A DNA stretch of 64,000 nucleotides, from assembly GCA_019510435.1 (NCBI GenBank), contig JAEKKJ010000013.1, positions 170,865 through 234,864 on the forward strand, given 5' to 3'. Below the pieces are notes generated by a model. That model saw only the letters and a list, made by a program, of their open reading frames with translations. It searched no databases and had not been told where the DNA came from. This document shows, piece by piece, positions 7,769 to 17,053 of the stretch (within the stretch, counting starts at the first letter, position 1; each line of letters opens with the position of its first letter). Both the position numbers and the translations under genes were made by a program. Source of the stretch: Caulobacterales bacterium (GTDB lineage Bacteria > Pseudomonadota > Alphaproteobacteria > Caulobacterales > Caulobacteraceae).

Positions 7769-8766
7769 CGCGGCGCCTGCGCCGGAGCGCCGGGGCCGGC
7801 GCGCTGGTCGCCGCGGGCCTGGCGATCCTGCTGGCGCTGGCCGCCGTGTGGAGCTTCGAGGGGGCCGGACCCAAGGCGCGCGACGGCGCGGCCACGACCA
7901 CCGTGATTCTGCCCCGCGGCGCCGGCGTGCGCCAGATCGGCGAGAGCCTGCGCCGGGCCGGGGTGATCTCGTCCTCGGGCCTGTTCGCTGTGGCGGCGCG
8001 GCTCACCGGCGCCGCCTCGCACCTGAAGGCGGGCGAATACGCCATCCGCTCGGGCGAGAGCATGGCCCAGATCCTGGACGACATCCGCGCCGGGCGGATG
8101 GTGCGCCACCTGATCTCGATCCCCGAGGGCTGGACCAGCGGCATGGCGCTGGATGCAGTCAACGCTTCGGACGTGCTGGTGGGAACCGCCGAGGAGCCGC
8201 CCGAAGGCTCGATCCTGCCGGACACCTACGAGGTGCAGCGGGGCGAGGACCGGGCCGAGGTGATCGCCCGCATGCGTGCGGCGCGCGACAAGCTGCTGGC
8301 CCAGCTGTGGGCCAATCGCCAGCCAGGGCTGCCGCTCAAGGACCCGGAGGAGGCGGTGACCCTGGCCTCCATCGTCGAGAAGGAGACGGGCGTGCCGGAC
8401 GAGCGGCCGCACGTGGCGGCGATCTTCGTCAACCGGCTGCGGGCCGGCATACCGCTGCAGAGCGATCCGACCATCATCTACAGCCTGACCAAGGGCCGCC
8501 CGCTGGGCCGCGGCATCCGCGCCTCGGAGCTGGCGGCGCCGTCGCCCTACAACTCGTACAAGGCGCCTGGCCTGCCCCCGACGCCCATCGCCAATCCGGG
8601 CAAGGCCGCGTTGATGGCGGTCCTGCACCCGCCGAAGACCGGCGACCTCTATTTCGTGGCCAACGGAACGGGCGGCCACGCGTTCGCCGCGACCCTGGAC
8701 GAGCACGCCAAGAACGTGGCGCGGTGGCGGGAGATCGAGAAGCAACGGGCGGCCGGAGAGCGCTGA
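7765..8766 (+). CDS. mltG: Endolytic murein transglycosylase
   Basis: 333 residues with a GTG start overlapping the fabF stop. An N-terminal charged stretch and one transmembrane segment (residues ~11-30) anchor a periplasmic LysM-like subdomain and a YceG domain. The catalytic glutamate is Glu205 in LASIVEKETG, followed by NRLRAGIPLQSDPTIIY, a family signature. It cleaves nascent glycan strands near the inner membrane and so influences strand length. The fabF-mltG-yicC-gmk order, with four-base and one-base overlaps, indicates one operon. Confidence 0.95.
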   Translation: MTRRLRRSAGAGALVAAGLAILLALAAVWSFEGAGPKARDGAATTTVILPRGAGVRQIGESLRRAGVISSSGLFAVAARLTGAASHLKAGEYAIRSGESMAQILDDIRAGRMVRHLISIPEGWTSGMALDAVNASDVLVGTAEEPPEGSILPDTYEVQRGEDRAEVIARMRAARDKLLAQLWANRQPGLPLKDPEEAVTLASIVEKETGVPDERPHVAAIFVNRLRAGIPLQSDPTIIYSLTKGRPLGRGIRASELAAPSPYNSYKAPGLPPTPIANPGKAALMAVLHPPKTGDLYFVANGTGGHAFAATLDEHAKNVARWREIEKQRAAGER

Positions 8767-9647
8767 TGCCGATATCGGGGATGACCGGGTTCGGGCGGGC
8801 CGAGGGCGAGCATGCCGGCTGGAGCTGGGCGGTCGAGGCCCGCAGCGTGAACGGCCGCAACCTCGAAGTGCGCTTCCGGGGACCTCCGGGGCTGGACGGG
8901 CTGGAACGCGCCGCCCGCGAGGGGGCCCAGGCGCGGTTCCAGCGGGGCCAGGTGACCGTGGGCGTGCAGGCCCGCCGGGCCGAGGGCGTCGGGGCCGTGC
9001 GGATCAATGCGGAGCAGCTGGAGCGCTACCTCGCCTTTGGCGCGCCCTATGTGGCGGACGGGCGCGCGGCGCCGCCCAGGCTGGACGGCCTGCTGGCCCT
9101 GCGCGGGGTGGTGGAGGCGGACGACGCGGGCCTCGATCCCGAGACCCAGGCCGGACTGGAGGGCGCCATTGGCGCCTCCATCGCCGCGGCGCTGGACGAG
9201 TTGCTCGCGGCGCGGCGGGGGGAGGGCGCGGCGCTGACGCCCGTCCTGGCCGGCCAGGTGGACCGGATCGCCGAACTGTCGGAGCAGGCGCGGGGCGTCG
9301 CCGCCGGCCAGCCCGCCGCCATCAAGGCGCGTTTCGAGGCGCGGCTGAAGGAGCTGGCGGGCGAGGCGGCCAGCGAGGAGCGCATCGTCCAGGAAGCCGC
9401 GGCCATGGGCGTGAAGGCCGACGTCCGCGAGGAACTGGACCGGCTGGCGGGCCACGTCGACGCCGCGCGCGGCCTGCTCGCGGCTGATGCCGCCGTGGGG
9501 CGGCGGCTGGACTTCCTGACCCAGGAATTCATGCGCGAGGCCAACACCCTGTGCTCGAAGTCGCAGCTTGCCGCCTTGACGGCCGTGGGCCTCGACCTCA
9601 AAGCCACCATCGAGCAGTTCCGCGAGCAGGTGCAGAATGTGGAGTGA
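8766..9647 (+). CDS. YicC-family endoribonuclease-like protein
   Basis: 293 residues from the ATG overlapping the mltG stop (TGATG). The N-terminus ISGMTGFGRAEGE is the YicC signature, and the C-terminal DUF1732 part contains RRLDFLTQEFMREANTLCSK, nearly invariant in the family. YicC proteins have been reported as endoribonucleases in E. coli and B. subtilis and are usually placed beside gmk, as here. Confident on family; molecular role in this organism is inferred. Confidence 0.93.
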   Translation: MPISGMTGFGRAEGEHAGWSWAVEARSVNGRNLEVRFRGPPGLDGLERAAREGAQARFQRGQVTVGVQARRAEGVGAVRINAEQLERYLAFGAPYVADGRAAPPRLDGLLALRGVVEADDAGLDPETQAGLEGAIGASIAAALDELLAARRGEGAALTPVLAGQVDRIAELSEQARGVAAGQPAAIKARFEARLKELAGEAASEERIVQEAAAMGVKADVREELDRLAGHVDAARGLLAADAAVGRRLDFLTQEFMREANTLCSKSQLAALTAVGLDLKATIEQFREQVQNVE

Positions 9648-9694
9648 GCACGCCAGATGACAGCCGCTGCGGCGCGTCGGCGCCCATTTAAGTC

Positions 9695-9834
9695 GACCAC
9701 GAACCACACGAACCACACGAACGGGCCCAGCTTGGGGCGAAGCCCCGCCAAGCCGACTCAGGTCGGTGGATCGAATCGCGGCTTCGCCGCCGCCGCTGGC
9801 CCTGCCGTTCGTGTGGTTCGTGTGGTTCGTGGTC
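9695..9834. repeat. Interspersed palindromic repeat, copy A
   Basis: Two perfectly complementary 28-base arms (9695-9722 and 9807-9834) flank an 84-base interior. Each arm is three units of a 9-base period (ACGAACCAC type). The interior has its own hairpin-forming GC-rich sequence with GGCGAAGCC. It occupies the yicC-gmk gap. The same arms recur at 45640-45737 and 53136-53221. Not coding, although the 9-base period gives false Asn-His-Glu/Thr peptide repeats on translation. Confidence 0.9.
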
Positions 9835-9871
9835 AATCGACGCCGCAGACGCCGGCCCGGGAGCTGAACGC

Positions 9872-10591
9872 GTGAGCACGGACGACCACGCCAAGCCCTG
9901 GGAGACCGTGCGGCGGGGCCTGCTGCTGTTGGTGTCGAGCCCGGCGGGCGCGGGCAAGACCTCGCTGACCCGCCGCCTGGTGGCCGACTACGGGGACCTT
10001 TCCCTCTCGATCTCGGCCACCACCCGCGACCCGCGGCCCGGGGAGCAGGACGGCCGCGAGTACCACTTCAAGACCCGCGCAGAGTTCGAGGCGATGATCG
10101 CCGCCGACGACTTCCTGGAATGGGCGGTGGTCAACGGCAACTACTACGGCACGCCCAAGGCGCCGGTGATGAAGGCCCTGGAAGGCGGCCACGACGTGCT
10201 GTTCGACATCGACTGGCAGGGCGCCAAGCAGATCGCCGAACAGGCGCCGGACGACAGCGTGCGCCTCTTCATCCTGCCGCCGGTCTGGGGCGACCTGGAG
10301 CGCCGGCTGCGGGCCAGGGCCCAGGACTCCGAAGCGGTGATGGCTGCGCGCCTGGAGCTCGGCCGCGAGGAGATCGCCCACTGGGCCAGCTACGACTATG
10401 TGATCGTGAACAAGAACTTCGACCGCGCCTATGCCGACCTGGTGCACATCTACCGCGCCGAGCGGATGAAGCCGGGGCGCAATCCCTGGCTGCCGGGCTT
10501 CGTCCGCGAACTCCTGGACGAGGCGGCGCAGATGGCCGGCGACGCCTTAGAGCCGCCGAAGACCGCGCGGCTGCGGCCGGTGCAGAAGTGA
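9872..10591 (+). CDS. gmk: Guanylate kinase
   Basis: 239 residues with a GTG start behind GGGAGCTGAACGC. It phosphorylates GMP/dGMP to the diphosphate using ATP. The P-loop SSPAGAGKTS is at residues 22-31, the GMP-binding region RDPRPGEQDGREYHF follows, and DIDWQGAKQI is the conserved Walker-B-like segment. It carries a C-terminal extension of about 30 residues (after residue ~205) beyond the E. coli enzyme. It probably stays in the yicC operon despite the intervening palindromic repeat. Confidence 0.96.
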   Translation: MSTDDHAKPWETVRRGLLLLVSSPAGAGKTSLTRRLVADYGDLSLSISATTRDPRPGEQDGREYHFKTRAEFEAMIAADDFLEWAVVNGNYYGTPKAPVMKALEGGHDVLFDIDWQGAKQIAEQAPDDSVRLFILPPVWGDLERRLRARAQDSEAVMAARLELGREEIAHWASYDYVIVNKNFDRAYADLVHIYRAERMKPGRNPWLPGFVRELLDEAAQMAGDALEPPKTARLRPVQK

Positions 10592-10610
10592 GCACCGGCG
10601 CGGCGGCGTC

Positions 10611-11288
10611 ATGATCCCCTGGGAGCAGCTGGCCAGCGCGCCCGTGCCCGGCGGCGGCGAGCTGCGCCTGATGCGGCGGGGAACCGAGTATTCGATCATG
10701 GCCCATGGCGGCCCCTCCGGGGCCGTGGAGCTGATGAACAGCCGCCTGAGCGGCTCCGAGGCGGCGCTGGCGGATCTGGCGGTGGCCAAACTGGACGGGC
10801 GGGTCGCGCCGAGGGTGCTGATCGGCGGTCTGGGCATGGGCTTCACCCTGCGCGCCGCCCTGGCCGCCCTGCCGGCGGACGCGCAGGTGGTGACCGCCGA
10901 GCTGGTGGCCGCGGTGGCGGAATGGGCCCGGGAGCCGATGGCGCACATCTTCGCCGGCGCCCTGGCCGACCCGCGCAGCCGTGTCTGGGTGGGTGATGTG
11001 CGGCTCGCGATGGCGGAGGGCCCCTGGGACGCCATCCTGCTGGACGTGGACAACGGACCCGGCGGCCTCAGCCGCGCCGCCAACGACGGTCTCTATTCGA
11101 CAGTGGGCCTGGCCGAGGCCTGGCGGGCGCTCCAGCCCGGCGGGGTCCTCGCCGTCTGGTCATCGGTCGGCGACGAGGGTTTCACGCGACGGCTCCGCGG
11201 CGCCGGCTTCGCGGTGGAAGCCGTGCCGGTCCGCGCCCGCAGCGGCGGCAAGGGCGCGCGCCAAGTGGTCTGGATCGCGGTCAGATAG
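10611..11288 (+). CDS. Spermidine-synthase-like methyltransferase-fold protein
   Basis: 225 residues. A SpeE-type Rossmann fold is visible: VLIGGLGMGFTLRAAL at about residues 69-84 (SAM/decarboxy-SAM loop), VVTAELVAAV as the acidic strand end, and WDAILLDVDNGP as the Asp motif. It lacks the N-terminal beta-barrel of true spermidine synthases and the Asp/Tyr pairs for polyamine binding are not evident, so the activity is uncertain. It follows gmk by 19 bases and converges on the XRE regulator. Confidence 0.8.
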   Translation: MIPWEQLASAPVPGGGELRLMRRGTEYSIMAHGGPSGAVELMNSRLSGSEAALADLAVAKLDGRVAPRVLIGGLGMGFTLRAALAALPADAQVVTAELVAAVAEWAREPMAHIFAGALADPRSRVWVGDVRLAMAEGPWDAILLDVDNGPGGLSRAANDGLYSTVGLAEAWRALQPGGVLAVWSSVGDEGFTRRLRGAGFAVEAVPVRARSGGKGARQVVWIAVR

Positions 11289-11297
11289 GGCAGCGCC

Positions 11298-11564
11298 CTA
11301 CGCCGCCTCGGCGGCGCAGTCCGCGTGCGTCCGGACGTCGAGCTCGGGCGCGAGGCCCTCGAAGAAATAGGCGACATCCACCCGCAGGGCGCAGGCCAGC
11401 TTCCACAGCATGGCCACCGACATGCGGTTGTAAGCGCACTCGTACTTCTGCACCTGCTGGAAGCTGACGCCGCAGACGTCGGCCAGGTCCTGCTGGGTCA
11501 TGCCCAGCAACCGCCGCCGGCGCCGCAACCGCCGCCCCACCATGATATCCACCGGATCGCTCAT
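11298..11564 (-). CDS. XRE-family helix-turn-helix regulator
   Basis: 88 residues from the internal ATG at 11564, which has AGGA upstream; a longer frame starts at 11621 but its extra residues are non-conserved in style. One Cro/C1 HTH fills residues 10-65: VGRRLRRRRRLLGMTQQDLA, then VSFQQVQKYECAYNRMS. This type (short, FQQVQKYE) is widespread in Caulobacterales as stand-alone regulators. Its operator and targets cannot be read from here. Confidence 0.85.
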   Translation of the reverse strand: MSDPVDIMVGRRLRRRRRLLGMTQQDLADVCGVSFQQVQKYECAYNRMSVAMLWKLACALRVDVAYFFEGLAPELDVRTHADCAAEAA

Positions 11565-11694
11565 CGCTCGAATCCTGTCCACGCCACTGACTGGCGGGGT
11601 GGTAGCGGCCTGGCCGCCCAAACGCGACCGAGCTTCTGCCGAGCAGGGATGATCTTTCGCCGATCGTCCGTCCGACGCCCATCCGGCGCATCGC

Positions 11695-12336
11695 TCAGAG
11701 CAACAGGGCGTGGCGCAGGAGGGCGGCGGCGTCCGCGAAGAGGTCGTCGCGGGCGATGCGGTCCTCCTCGGTCAGCATCTCGTCGACGGCGAAGCCCAGC
11801 TCGACGGAAATGCGCAGCCGCCGCCACAGCACGTCGCGGTCCATGTGCGGCAGGAGCGGGGCGTAGGCCTCGCACATCCGGTCCGTGACCAGGCGGTGCG
11901 ATTCCAGCCGCACGTGCGCGAGCTGGGGCACGGCGTGCAGGGCGCGAAGCGTCCAGATCGCGCCGGGCTCGGAGGCGGTGACGCGGGCCGTGGCGCGCAG
12001 CAGCTCCTCCACGGCGGCCGACAGCGCCTCCAGCCCGTCCGGGGCGTGGCGGTCCAGCCAGGCGAACAGCTCGGCGTTCTGGCGGTCCATGAGGCGGCGG
12101 CCCAGCGCCTCCAGCACCGCGTACTTGTCCTTGAAGTAGCGGTAGAGGGCCGGCGGGGTCATGCCGGCGCGCGCGCAGATCAGGTTGGTGGAGATGCGCT
12201 CGACCCCCACCTCGGCCAGCAGCTCGCCGGCCACGTCCAGCAGGCGCTCATAGGTCTGCACCGCCCGATCCTGCCGGGGCGTGGGACGCCTGGCGGGTGT
12301 CGCGGGAGACGGAACCTTGGCTGTGGAGCGGGCCAT
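11695..12336 (-). CDS. TetR-family transcriptional regulator
   Basis: 213 residues. An Arg/Pro-rich N-terminal tail precedes the TetR DNA-binding domain (residues ~25-80), with RISTNLICARAGMTPPALYRYFKDKYAVL as the recognition helix-turn-helix region. The C-terminal ligand domain is helical and includes Trp/His residues (IWTLRALHAVPQLAHVRLES). It lies 31 bases downstream of the MFS gene on the same strand and is the last gene of the flavoprotein/aldolase/TonB/MFS cluster, so it probably controls that cluster, possibly through the motif shared by its two promoters. The ligand is unknown. Confidence 0.9.
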   Translation of the reverse strand: MARSTAKVPSPATPARRPTPRQDRAVQTYERLLDVAGELLAEVGVERISTNLICARAGMTPPALYRYFKDKYAVLEALGRRLMDRQNAELFAWLDRHAPDGLEALSAAVEELLRATARVTASEPGAIWTLRALHAVPQLAHVRLESHRLVTDRMCEAYAPLLPHMDRDVLWRRLRISVELGFAVDEMLTEEDRIARDDLFADAAALLRHALLL

Positions 12337-12367
12337 GGGATTTGAAGACCTTAGATTTCCGCCGCGG

Positions 12368-13567
12368 TCAAACCGGCGCCGCGGCGCGGGCCGGTCGCAG
12401 GTGCAGCGCGGTCACCACCAGCATGGCCGCCACGAGGCACCCCGCCCCGAAGACCAGGGCGCCGCGGGCGTCCGCCTCGGTCACCACCAGGGAAGCCATC
12501 AAGGGGCCCAGGCTGCCGCCCAGGAGGTTGACGCCCCCCATGACCACGGCCGCGCGGCGGCTGGGATCGGCCTCGATCACCAGCGGCACCAGGAAGGGCA
12601 TCAGGAACAGCCAGACGAAGCCGAACAGGCCCGAGGCCAGCAGGAACAGGGGGGCAGGCGGCAGGCTGCCCATCAAGGCCAGCAGGCCAAGGTCGGCTGC
12701 CGTGCAGGCCAGCAGGGTCCAGAACCAGGGCAGCCGCCCCGCCAGCACCGTGGCCGCGGCCCCGCCCGCCACCTGGCAGGCCAGGGAGATCGAGACCGCC
12801 GCGCCGACGACGGAGGGCGCGTGCCCGGCCTGTTTGGACAGCGGCTCGGCATAGACCCAGACGCCAACGATGAAGGCGAGGAACAGGAAGCAGGCGCCCA
12901 GGGCCGCGAGGCCCCGCGGCGGCGGCAGGCCGCCGGGTCCTTCGCTGGCGTGACTGAGGTCGGTCAGCTGCTGCGGGCCGGCCAGGGCGGCGACGCCGGC
13001 CAGGACGCTCAGGGCCGCCAGCGTCACCCATCCGCCCGCAGCGCCGACGCGGCCGATCACGAAGGCGGTGAGCAGCGTGGCCACCACGAACTGGGCCAGG
13101 GTCTGCAGGGTGAGGTAGATCCCCGACCAGCGTTCGGGCCGAGGCGCGCGGGCGATCAGGCAAAGGGTGATCCACATCAGGACGCCGCTGGGGACGCCGG
13201 CGGCGGCGCGGGCGGCGGTGATCGCCTCGCCCGTCAGCCGCGTGGTCAGCAGGTCGACCAGCGCCAGGACGAGGCCGGCGACGAGGCCGATCAACCCCAT
13301 CCGCCGCGGCTTCAGCCAGGCGCCCGCCGCGCCGGCGGCCAGGCCCATGGCCAAGAGCTCGGCGGTCGCGGCGTGGCCCAGCTGGGTGGGGTCGAGCCGA
13401 CCCTCCTCGGCCAGGGCGCCCAGGAGCTGCGGCTGCAGGCCCGCGATCATCACGCCCACGATGCCCACGAACATCGCCGAGACGCTCTGCAGCGCGCTCG
13501 GCGCCGCGCCGATCCAGCCGCCGCGCGGCGCGGCGTCCGCCGACAGGATGGCCGCCTCCCGGCTCAA
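12368..13567 (-). CDS. MFS-type membrane transporter
   Basis: 399 residues with a TTG start whose TTGA overlaps the TonB-receptor stop. No ATG fits better, since the next is ~30 codons in. About 12 hydrophobic segments in two halves are visible, e.g. MFVGIVGVMIAGLQPQLLGA, MGLIGLVAGLVLALVDLL and FLLASGLFGFVWLFLMPFLV. Major facilitator proteins move small solutes across the inner membrane. Coupling to an outer-membrane TonB receptor suggests it completes uptake of the same substrate, though export is possible. Substrate unknown. Confidence 0.8.
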   Translation of the reverse strand: MSREAAILSADAAPRGGWIGAAPSALQSVSAMFVGIVGVMIAGLQPQLLGALAEEGRLDPTQLGHAATAELLAMGLAAGAAGAWLKPRRMGLIGLVAGLVLALVDLLTTRLTGEAITAARAAAGVPSGVLMWITLCLIARAPRPERWSGIYLTLQTLAQFVVATLLTAFVIGRVGAAGGWVTLAALSVLAGVAALAGPQQLTDLSHASEGPGGLPPPRGLAALGACFLFLAFIVGVWVYAEPLSKQAGHAPSVVGAAVSISLACQVAGGAAATVLAGRLPWFWTLLACTAADLGLLALMGSLPPAPLFLLASGLFGFVWLFLMPFLVPLVIEADPSRRAAVVMGGVNLLGGSLGPLMASLVVTEADARGALVFGAGCLVAAMLVVTALHLRPARAAAPV

Positions 13568-15795
13568 TAGTTCACGCGCAGATAGACGCCGTAGGTGCGC
13601 GGCTTGGCCATGGAGAAGAGGTCGAAGCCCAGACCTTCGATCGGGATGATGTCGGAGATGTTGGTGGTGTCGAAGATGTTGCGGCCCCAGACGCCGACCT
13701 CGTAGTGCTGCGATGGGTCGGTCCAGCCCAGCCGCACGTTGACGAAGGCGCGGCCCTTGTCGGAGAGCCGCTGGATGTTGCGGCTGTCGTACCAGATCTT
13801 GGACCGGTACTGCACGTCGCCGGCCACCCGCATCGACCCGCCCATCACCGGCCACTTGTATTCCGCGCTGCCGTTCAGGCTGAGCTTGGGCGCGTTGGGC
13901 AGGGTGTTGCCGGAGTAGTCGCCGGCGTCGGTGACGAAGTCCTGGTAGGTGGCGTGCAGGGCCGAGGCGCCGGCCTGCAGCGTGAGGCCCTGGACCGGCG
14001 TGGCCGTCAGTTCGGCCTCGGCGCCGTAGATGTGGGCGTTGGAGGCGTTGGTGAAGACCTGCTCGCTGATCGCGCCAACCAGCACGATGTCGTACACCTG
14101 CAGGTCCTGGTAGTCGTAGTAGAACGCCGACAGGTTCAGGCGCAGGCGCCGGTCGAACCACTCGGTCTTGGCGCCACCCTCGTAGGCGTTGACCTTCTCG
14201 TCCCGGTACGGCTTCAGCAGCGCCGGATCGGTGGCCTGGCCGCCGAAGAAGCCGCCGCTCTTATAGCCGCGGTTGTAGGTGGCGTAGACGTTGGCGGTGT
14301 CGCTGATCTTGTACTGCAGGCCCGCCTTGCCGGAGACGGACGAGAACTTCTTCGAATCGTCGATCGTGAAGAGCGGCCCGACGGTCTCGGCGGTCGAGGT
14401 GTAGTCGAAGTACTTCTTGTCCGCCGAATAGCGCAGGCCGACCGTGGCCACGAGCTGCGGCGTCACCGAATAGTCCAGCTGGCCGAAGACTGCGTAGCTG
14501 TCGGTCTTCTGGCTATAGGGCCAGCCGAAGATGCCGATGGAGTTGGCCGGGTCCGCGCCAGACGGGTTGGCCGGCGTCGGGTTCCGGGCCGCGCGCAGGA
14601 TGTCGTAGTAGGAACTGGTGTTGAGCTTGTCGCGCGCGCCATAGACGCCGACCACCCACTTGGCGGGCCCATCGCCCGTGGACTGCAGGCGCAGCTCTTC
14701 GCTGAGCACGTTCTGGCGGGCGATGTAGTTGGCGGTGATGACGTCGTCCGGGCCGGCGTCGGTGTCTTCCACATCGTTGCGGTGGGCGGTGTCGAAGCCG
14801 GTCACGGAGACCAGCTGCACCTTGCCCAGGTTCCAGTTGGCGGTGAGCGAGGCGCCGAGGGTGCGGACCTTGTCCTTGCCCTCCAGGTGGAACTGGCCGT
14901 GGTAGAGGTCGGAGTCCGTGTTCGGCACGCCGAGCACGTCTGCGCACTGGGCGGTGGCGTAGAAGCCGGGGGCGCAGAAGCCGCCGGGGCCGGTCGCGGC
15001 CGCGGTCTGCGGTACCAGCGAGCGCTTATAGGCCCAGATCGAGCCGCCCTTGGATTCGCCATAGCGGGCCTGGGCCAGGACGTCGATGTCGGGGGTCGGC
15101 GTCCAGAGGAGCGAGCCGCGCATCGTCCAGCGGTCCTGGTCGTTGCCGTGATGGCCGTTGGTGGTGTTGAGCGTGTAGCCCTTGTCCCAGGCGCCGGTCC
15201 CGGCCAGGCGGAAGGCCAGCACGTCCTTGACGATCGGCCCGCCCACACCGCCCTCGACGGTCCAGCTGTTATAGTTGCCATATTCGGCCGAGGCGTCCGC
15301 CGTGTAGCTCTGGGTGGGCTTGCGGCTGATGACGTTGATCGCCCCGCCCGTAGTGTTGCGGCCATACAGCGTGCCCTGCGGTCCACGCAGCACCTCGATC
15401 CGTTCCAGGTCGAAGAACTGGCCCAGCTGCGCCAGGGGCGAGCCGATGTAGACGCCGTCCACATAGATCGCGACGGGCGTCGCCGTATTGGGGTTGAAGT
15501 CGTTCAGGCCGACGCCGCGGATGAAGATCTTCGGGTTGGCGGCGTTGTCGTCGGTCTTAATCGAGAGCGACGGGGAGAGGCCGTTCAGGTCCAGGATGCT
15601 GGTGACGTGCTGGTCCTTCAGCTGGCTGGCCGAGAGCGCGGTGATCGCGATCGGCACCGACTGGACGTTCTCGGCCCGCTTCTGCGAGGTGACGACCAGC
15701 TCCTCCAGCGTGTTCGTCGGCGTGTCGGCCGCCTGCGCGGCGCCGGCCAGGCCCAGGGCGGAAAGGGCCGCGGCCCCCATCAGCGTCGTTCGCAT
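13564..15795 (-). CDS. TonB-dependent outer-membrane receptor
   Basis: 743 residues. A signal peptide (1-22, ending GAAQA) is followed by a TonB-box-like LEELVVTSQKRAENVQ, then the plug (ALSASQLKDQHVTSILDLNG; IEVLRGPQGTLYGRNTTGGA) and a 22-strand-type barrel ending LRVNY with a terminal aromatic residue. This sub-type (VTSQKRAENVQSVPIAI) is the expanded catabolic receptor group of Caulobacterales and sphingomonads rather than an obvious siderophore receptor. It imports a scarce substrate energised by TonB-ExbBD. It is the middle gene of a minus-strand cluster with PLP and flavin enzymes, and 89 bases upstream hold its own promoter motif. Confidence 0.93.
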   Translation of the reverse strand: MRTTLMGAAALSALGLAGAAQAADTPTNTLEELVVTSQKRAENVQSVPIAITALSASQLKDQHVTSILDLNGLSPSLSIKTDDNAANPKIFIRGVGLNDFNPNTATPVAIYVDGVYIGSPLAQLGQFFDLERIEVLRGPQGTLYGRNTTGGAINVISRKPTQSYTADASAEYGNYNSWTVEGGVGGPIVKDVLAFRLAGTGAWDKGYTLNTTNGHHGNDQDRWTMRGSLLWTPTPDIDVLAQARYGESKGGSIWAYKRSLVPQTAAATGPGGFCAPGFYATAQCADVLGVPNTDSDLYHGQFHLEGKDKVRTLGASLTANWNLGKVQLVSVTGFDTAHRNDVEDTDAGPDDVITANYIARQNVLSEELRLQSTGDGPAKWVVGVYGARDKLNTSSYYDILRAARNPTPANPSGADPANSIGIFGWPYSQKTDSYAVFGQLDYSVTPQLVATVGLRYSADKKYFDYTSTAETVGPLFTIDDSKKFSSVSGKAGLQYKISDTANVYATYNRGYKSGGFFGGQATDPALLKPYRDEKVNAYEGGAKTEWFDRRLRLNLSAFYYDYQDLQVYDIVLVGAISEQVFTNASNAHIYGAEAELTATPVQGLTLQAGASALHATYQDFVTDAGDYSGNTLPNAPKLSLNGSAEYKWPVMGGSMRVAGDVQYRSKIWYDSRNIQRLSDKGRAFVNVRLGWTDPSQHYEVGVWGRNIFDTTNISDIIPIEGLGFDLFSMAKPRTYGVYLRVNY

Positions 15796-15828
15796 GCGCA
15801 GTCCCCATCACGGATCCGACACAAACGG

Positions 15829-15860
15829 TAGCTGACGCTATTCGATAATCAACGCTATTC
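15829..15860. promoter_or_regulatory. Candidate operator upstream of the TonB receptor
   Basis: Two exact direct repeats ACGCTATTC (15835-15843 and 15852-15860), 17 bases apart, bracket ATTCGATAATCAA (15840-15852). A near-identical 13-mer (ATTAGATAGTCAA) followed by CGTTATTC lies upstream of the flavoprotein gene at 18353-18379. Shared placement before two co-functional genes suggests binding by one regulator, for example the cluster's TetR protein. Sequence similarity is seen; binding is inference. Confidence 0.5.
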
Positions 15861-15884
15861 TTTCGCCGTGATGCCGCTTTTATC

Positions 15885-17045
15885 TCAGCGCGCCCGGCCG
15901 CGTGCGCTGACCGGCCAGATGTCCACCAGGGTGTCGCCGCGCAGCAGGTGGTAGCTCTCGTAGTGCTCCACGGTCGGGTCGCAGTGGGGCGGGTTGAGGC
16001 GCACCATGGCGCCCGGGCGCAGGTGCGTCTCCACGCCCTTGCCGATCAGGGCGGTGTGCTCGTCGCCCATGAAGACGCAGAAGGCGCCGTCGGGCGCACC
16101 GGCCGCCGGCGTCGGCGGCTTGCCTTCGGTGGCGAAGGCCTTGAAGCCCCCGTCGAGAGTGACCAGCCCCGTGGCGTTGGCGCTGACCACGCGGGTCTCG
16201 ACGAACAGGCTGCGCTCGAACGGCAGGTCGTCGGCGCCGGCGCCGGTGAGGTCGCACGCGGCGTACTGGTCATCCATGAAGATGTACGAGCCCACCTGCA
16301 GCTCGGTGAAGACGCCGAGCTCCAGGTCGATGCGATGGGTGCCGGTGCCGCCGCCCGTGATCACCGGCGGCGGGGCGCCGACGGCCTCCAACGCCGCGAT
16401 CACGGTGCGCAGGTAGTCGGTGCGCTCAGCGATGGCGGCGCGGCGCTCGGCGAAGTCCTCGATGTGCTGCTCGCGGCCGCAGTACATCTGCACGCCTTCG
16501 TAGCGCAGGCTGGGCTGGCTGAGGATGATCCGGGCCAGCTCTGCGGCAGCCTCGGGCGAGGCGACTCCCGTGCGGTGGATGCCGGGGTCGACGTCGATGA
16601 ACACCCCCAGCGGCCGCACGCCGGCGCCGGCCTCGGCCAGCTGCGCCAGGTTCGCCGGGTCGTCGCAGACCACCGACAGCCGTTCGCTGAGCGCGTTCAG
16701 CGCCGCCAACCGGGCGAGGCCGGGCGCCGCGACCACCGGCGAGGTGATGTGCAGGCCGGCGATGCCACCGGCGGCCAGGGCCTCGGCCTCGCCCAGCTTG
16801 GCGCAGCAGACGCCCACGGCGCCGGCGGCGAGCTGGCGGCGGGCGATCTCGACGCTCTTGTGGGTCTTGGCGTGGGGACGCAGGCGCACGCCCTTCTGAG
16901 CCGCCAGGGCGGCCATGCGGGCGATGTTGCGGTCCAGGGCGTCAGCCTCCACCACCAGGACCGGCGTATTGAGGTCGGCGCGCGAGCCCTGGCGGCCGAT
17001 CAGGTGGCCGTGGAGGCGCTGGTCGTCGGAGATGGCGAGGTCCAT
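15885..17045 (-). CDS. D-threonine aldolase/D-serine dehydratase-like PLP enzyme
   Basis: 386 residues, fold-type III (alanine racemase-like N-terminal barrel, then a beta domain). The PLP lysine is Lys60 in RLRPHAKTHKS. The C-terminal metal site reads PPHCDPT (His354, Asp356). A His-x-Asp pair is what D-threonine aldolases use, whereas eukaryotic D-serine dehydratases use His-x-Cys, so a D-3-hydroxy-amino-acid aldolase is the better guess. Such enzymes cleave D-threonine-like substrates to glycine plus aldehyde. It lies 8 bases downstream of the flavoprotein gene (same operon) and 89 bases upstream of the TonB gene. The real substrate is unknown. Confidence 0.85.
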   Translation of the reverse strand: MDLAISDDQRLHGHLIGRQGSRADLNTPVLVVEADALDRNIARMAALAAQKGVRLRPHAKTHKSVEIARRQLAAGAVGVCCAKLGEAEALAAGGIAGLHITSPVVAAPGLARLAALNALSERLSVVCDDPANLAQLAEAGAGVRPLGVFIDVDPGIHRTGVASPEAAAELARIILSQPSLRYEGVQMYCGREQHIEDFAERRAAIAERTDYLRTVIAALEAVGAPPPVITGGGTGTHRIDLELGVFTELQVGSYIFMDDQYAACDLTGAGADDLPFERSLFVETRVVSANATGLVTLDGGFKAFATEGKPPTPAAGAPDGAFCVFMGDEHTALIGKGVETHLRPGAMVRLNPPHCDPTVEHYESYHLLRGDTLVDIWPVSARGRAR

Positions 17046-17053
17046 GGGACTCC

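Noticed and set aside
9690..9840. Possible CRISPR or Asn-His-Glu repeat protein
   Set aside because: Units are contiguous 9-mers in inverted arms with no spacers, and translated peptides differ with frame. It is a hairpin repeat, not an array or gene.
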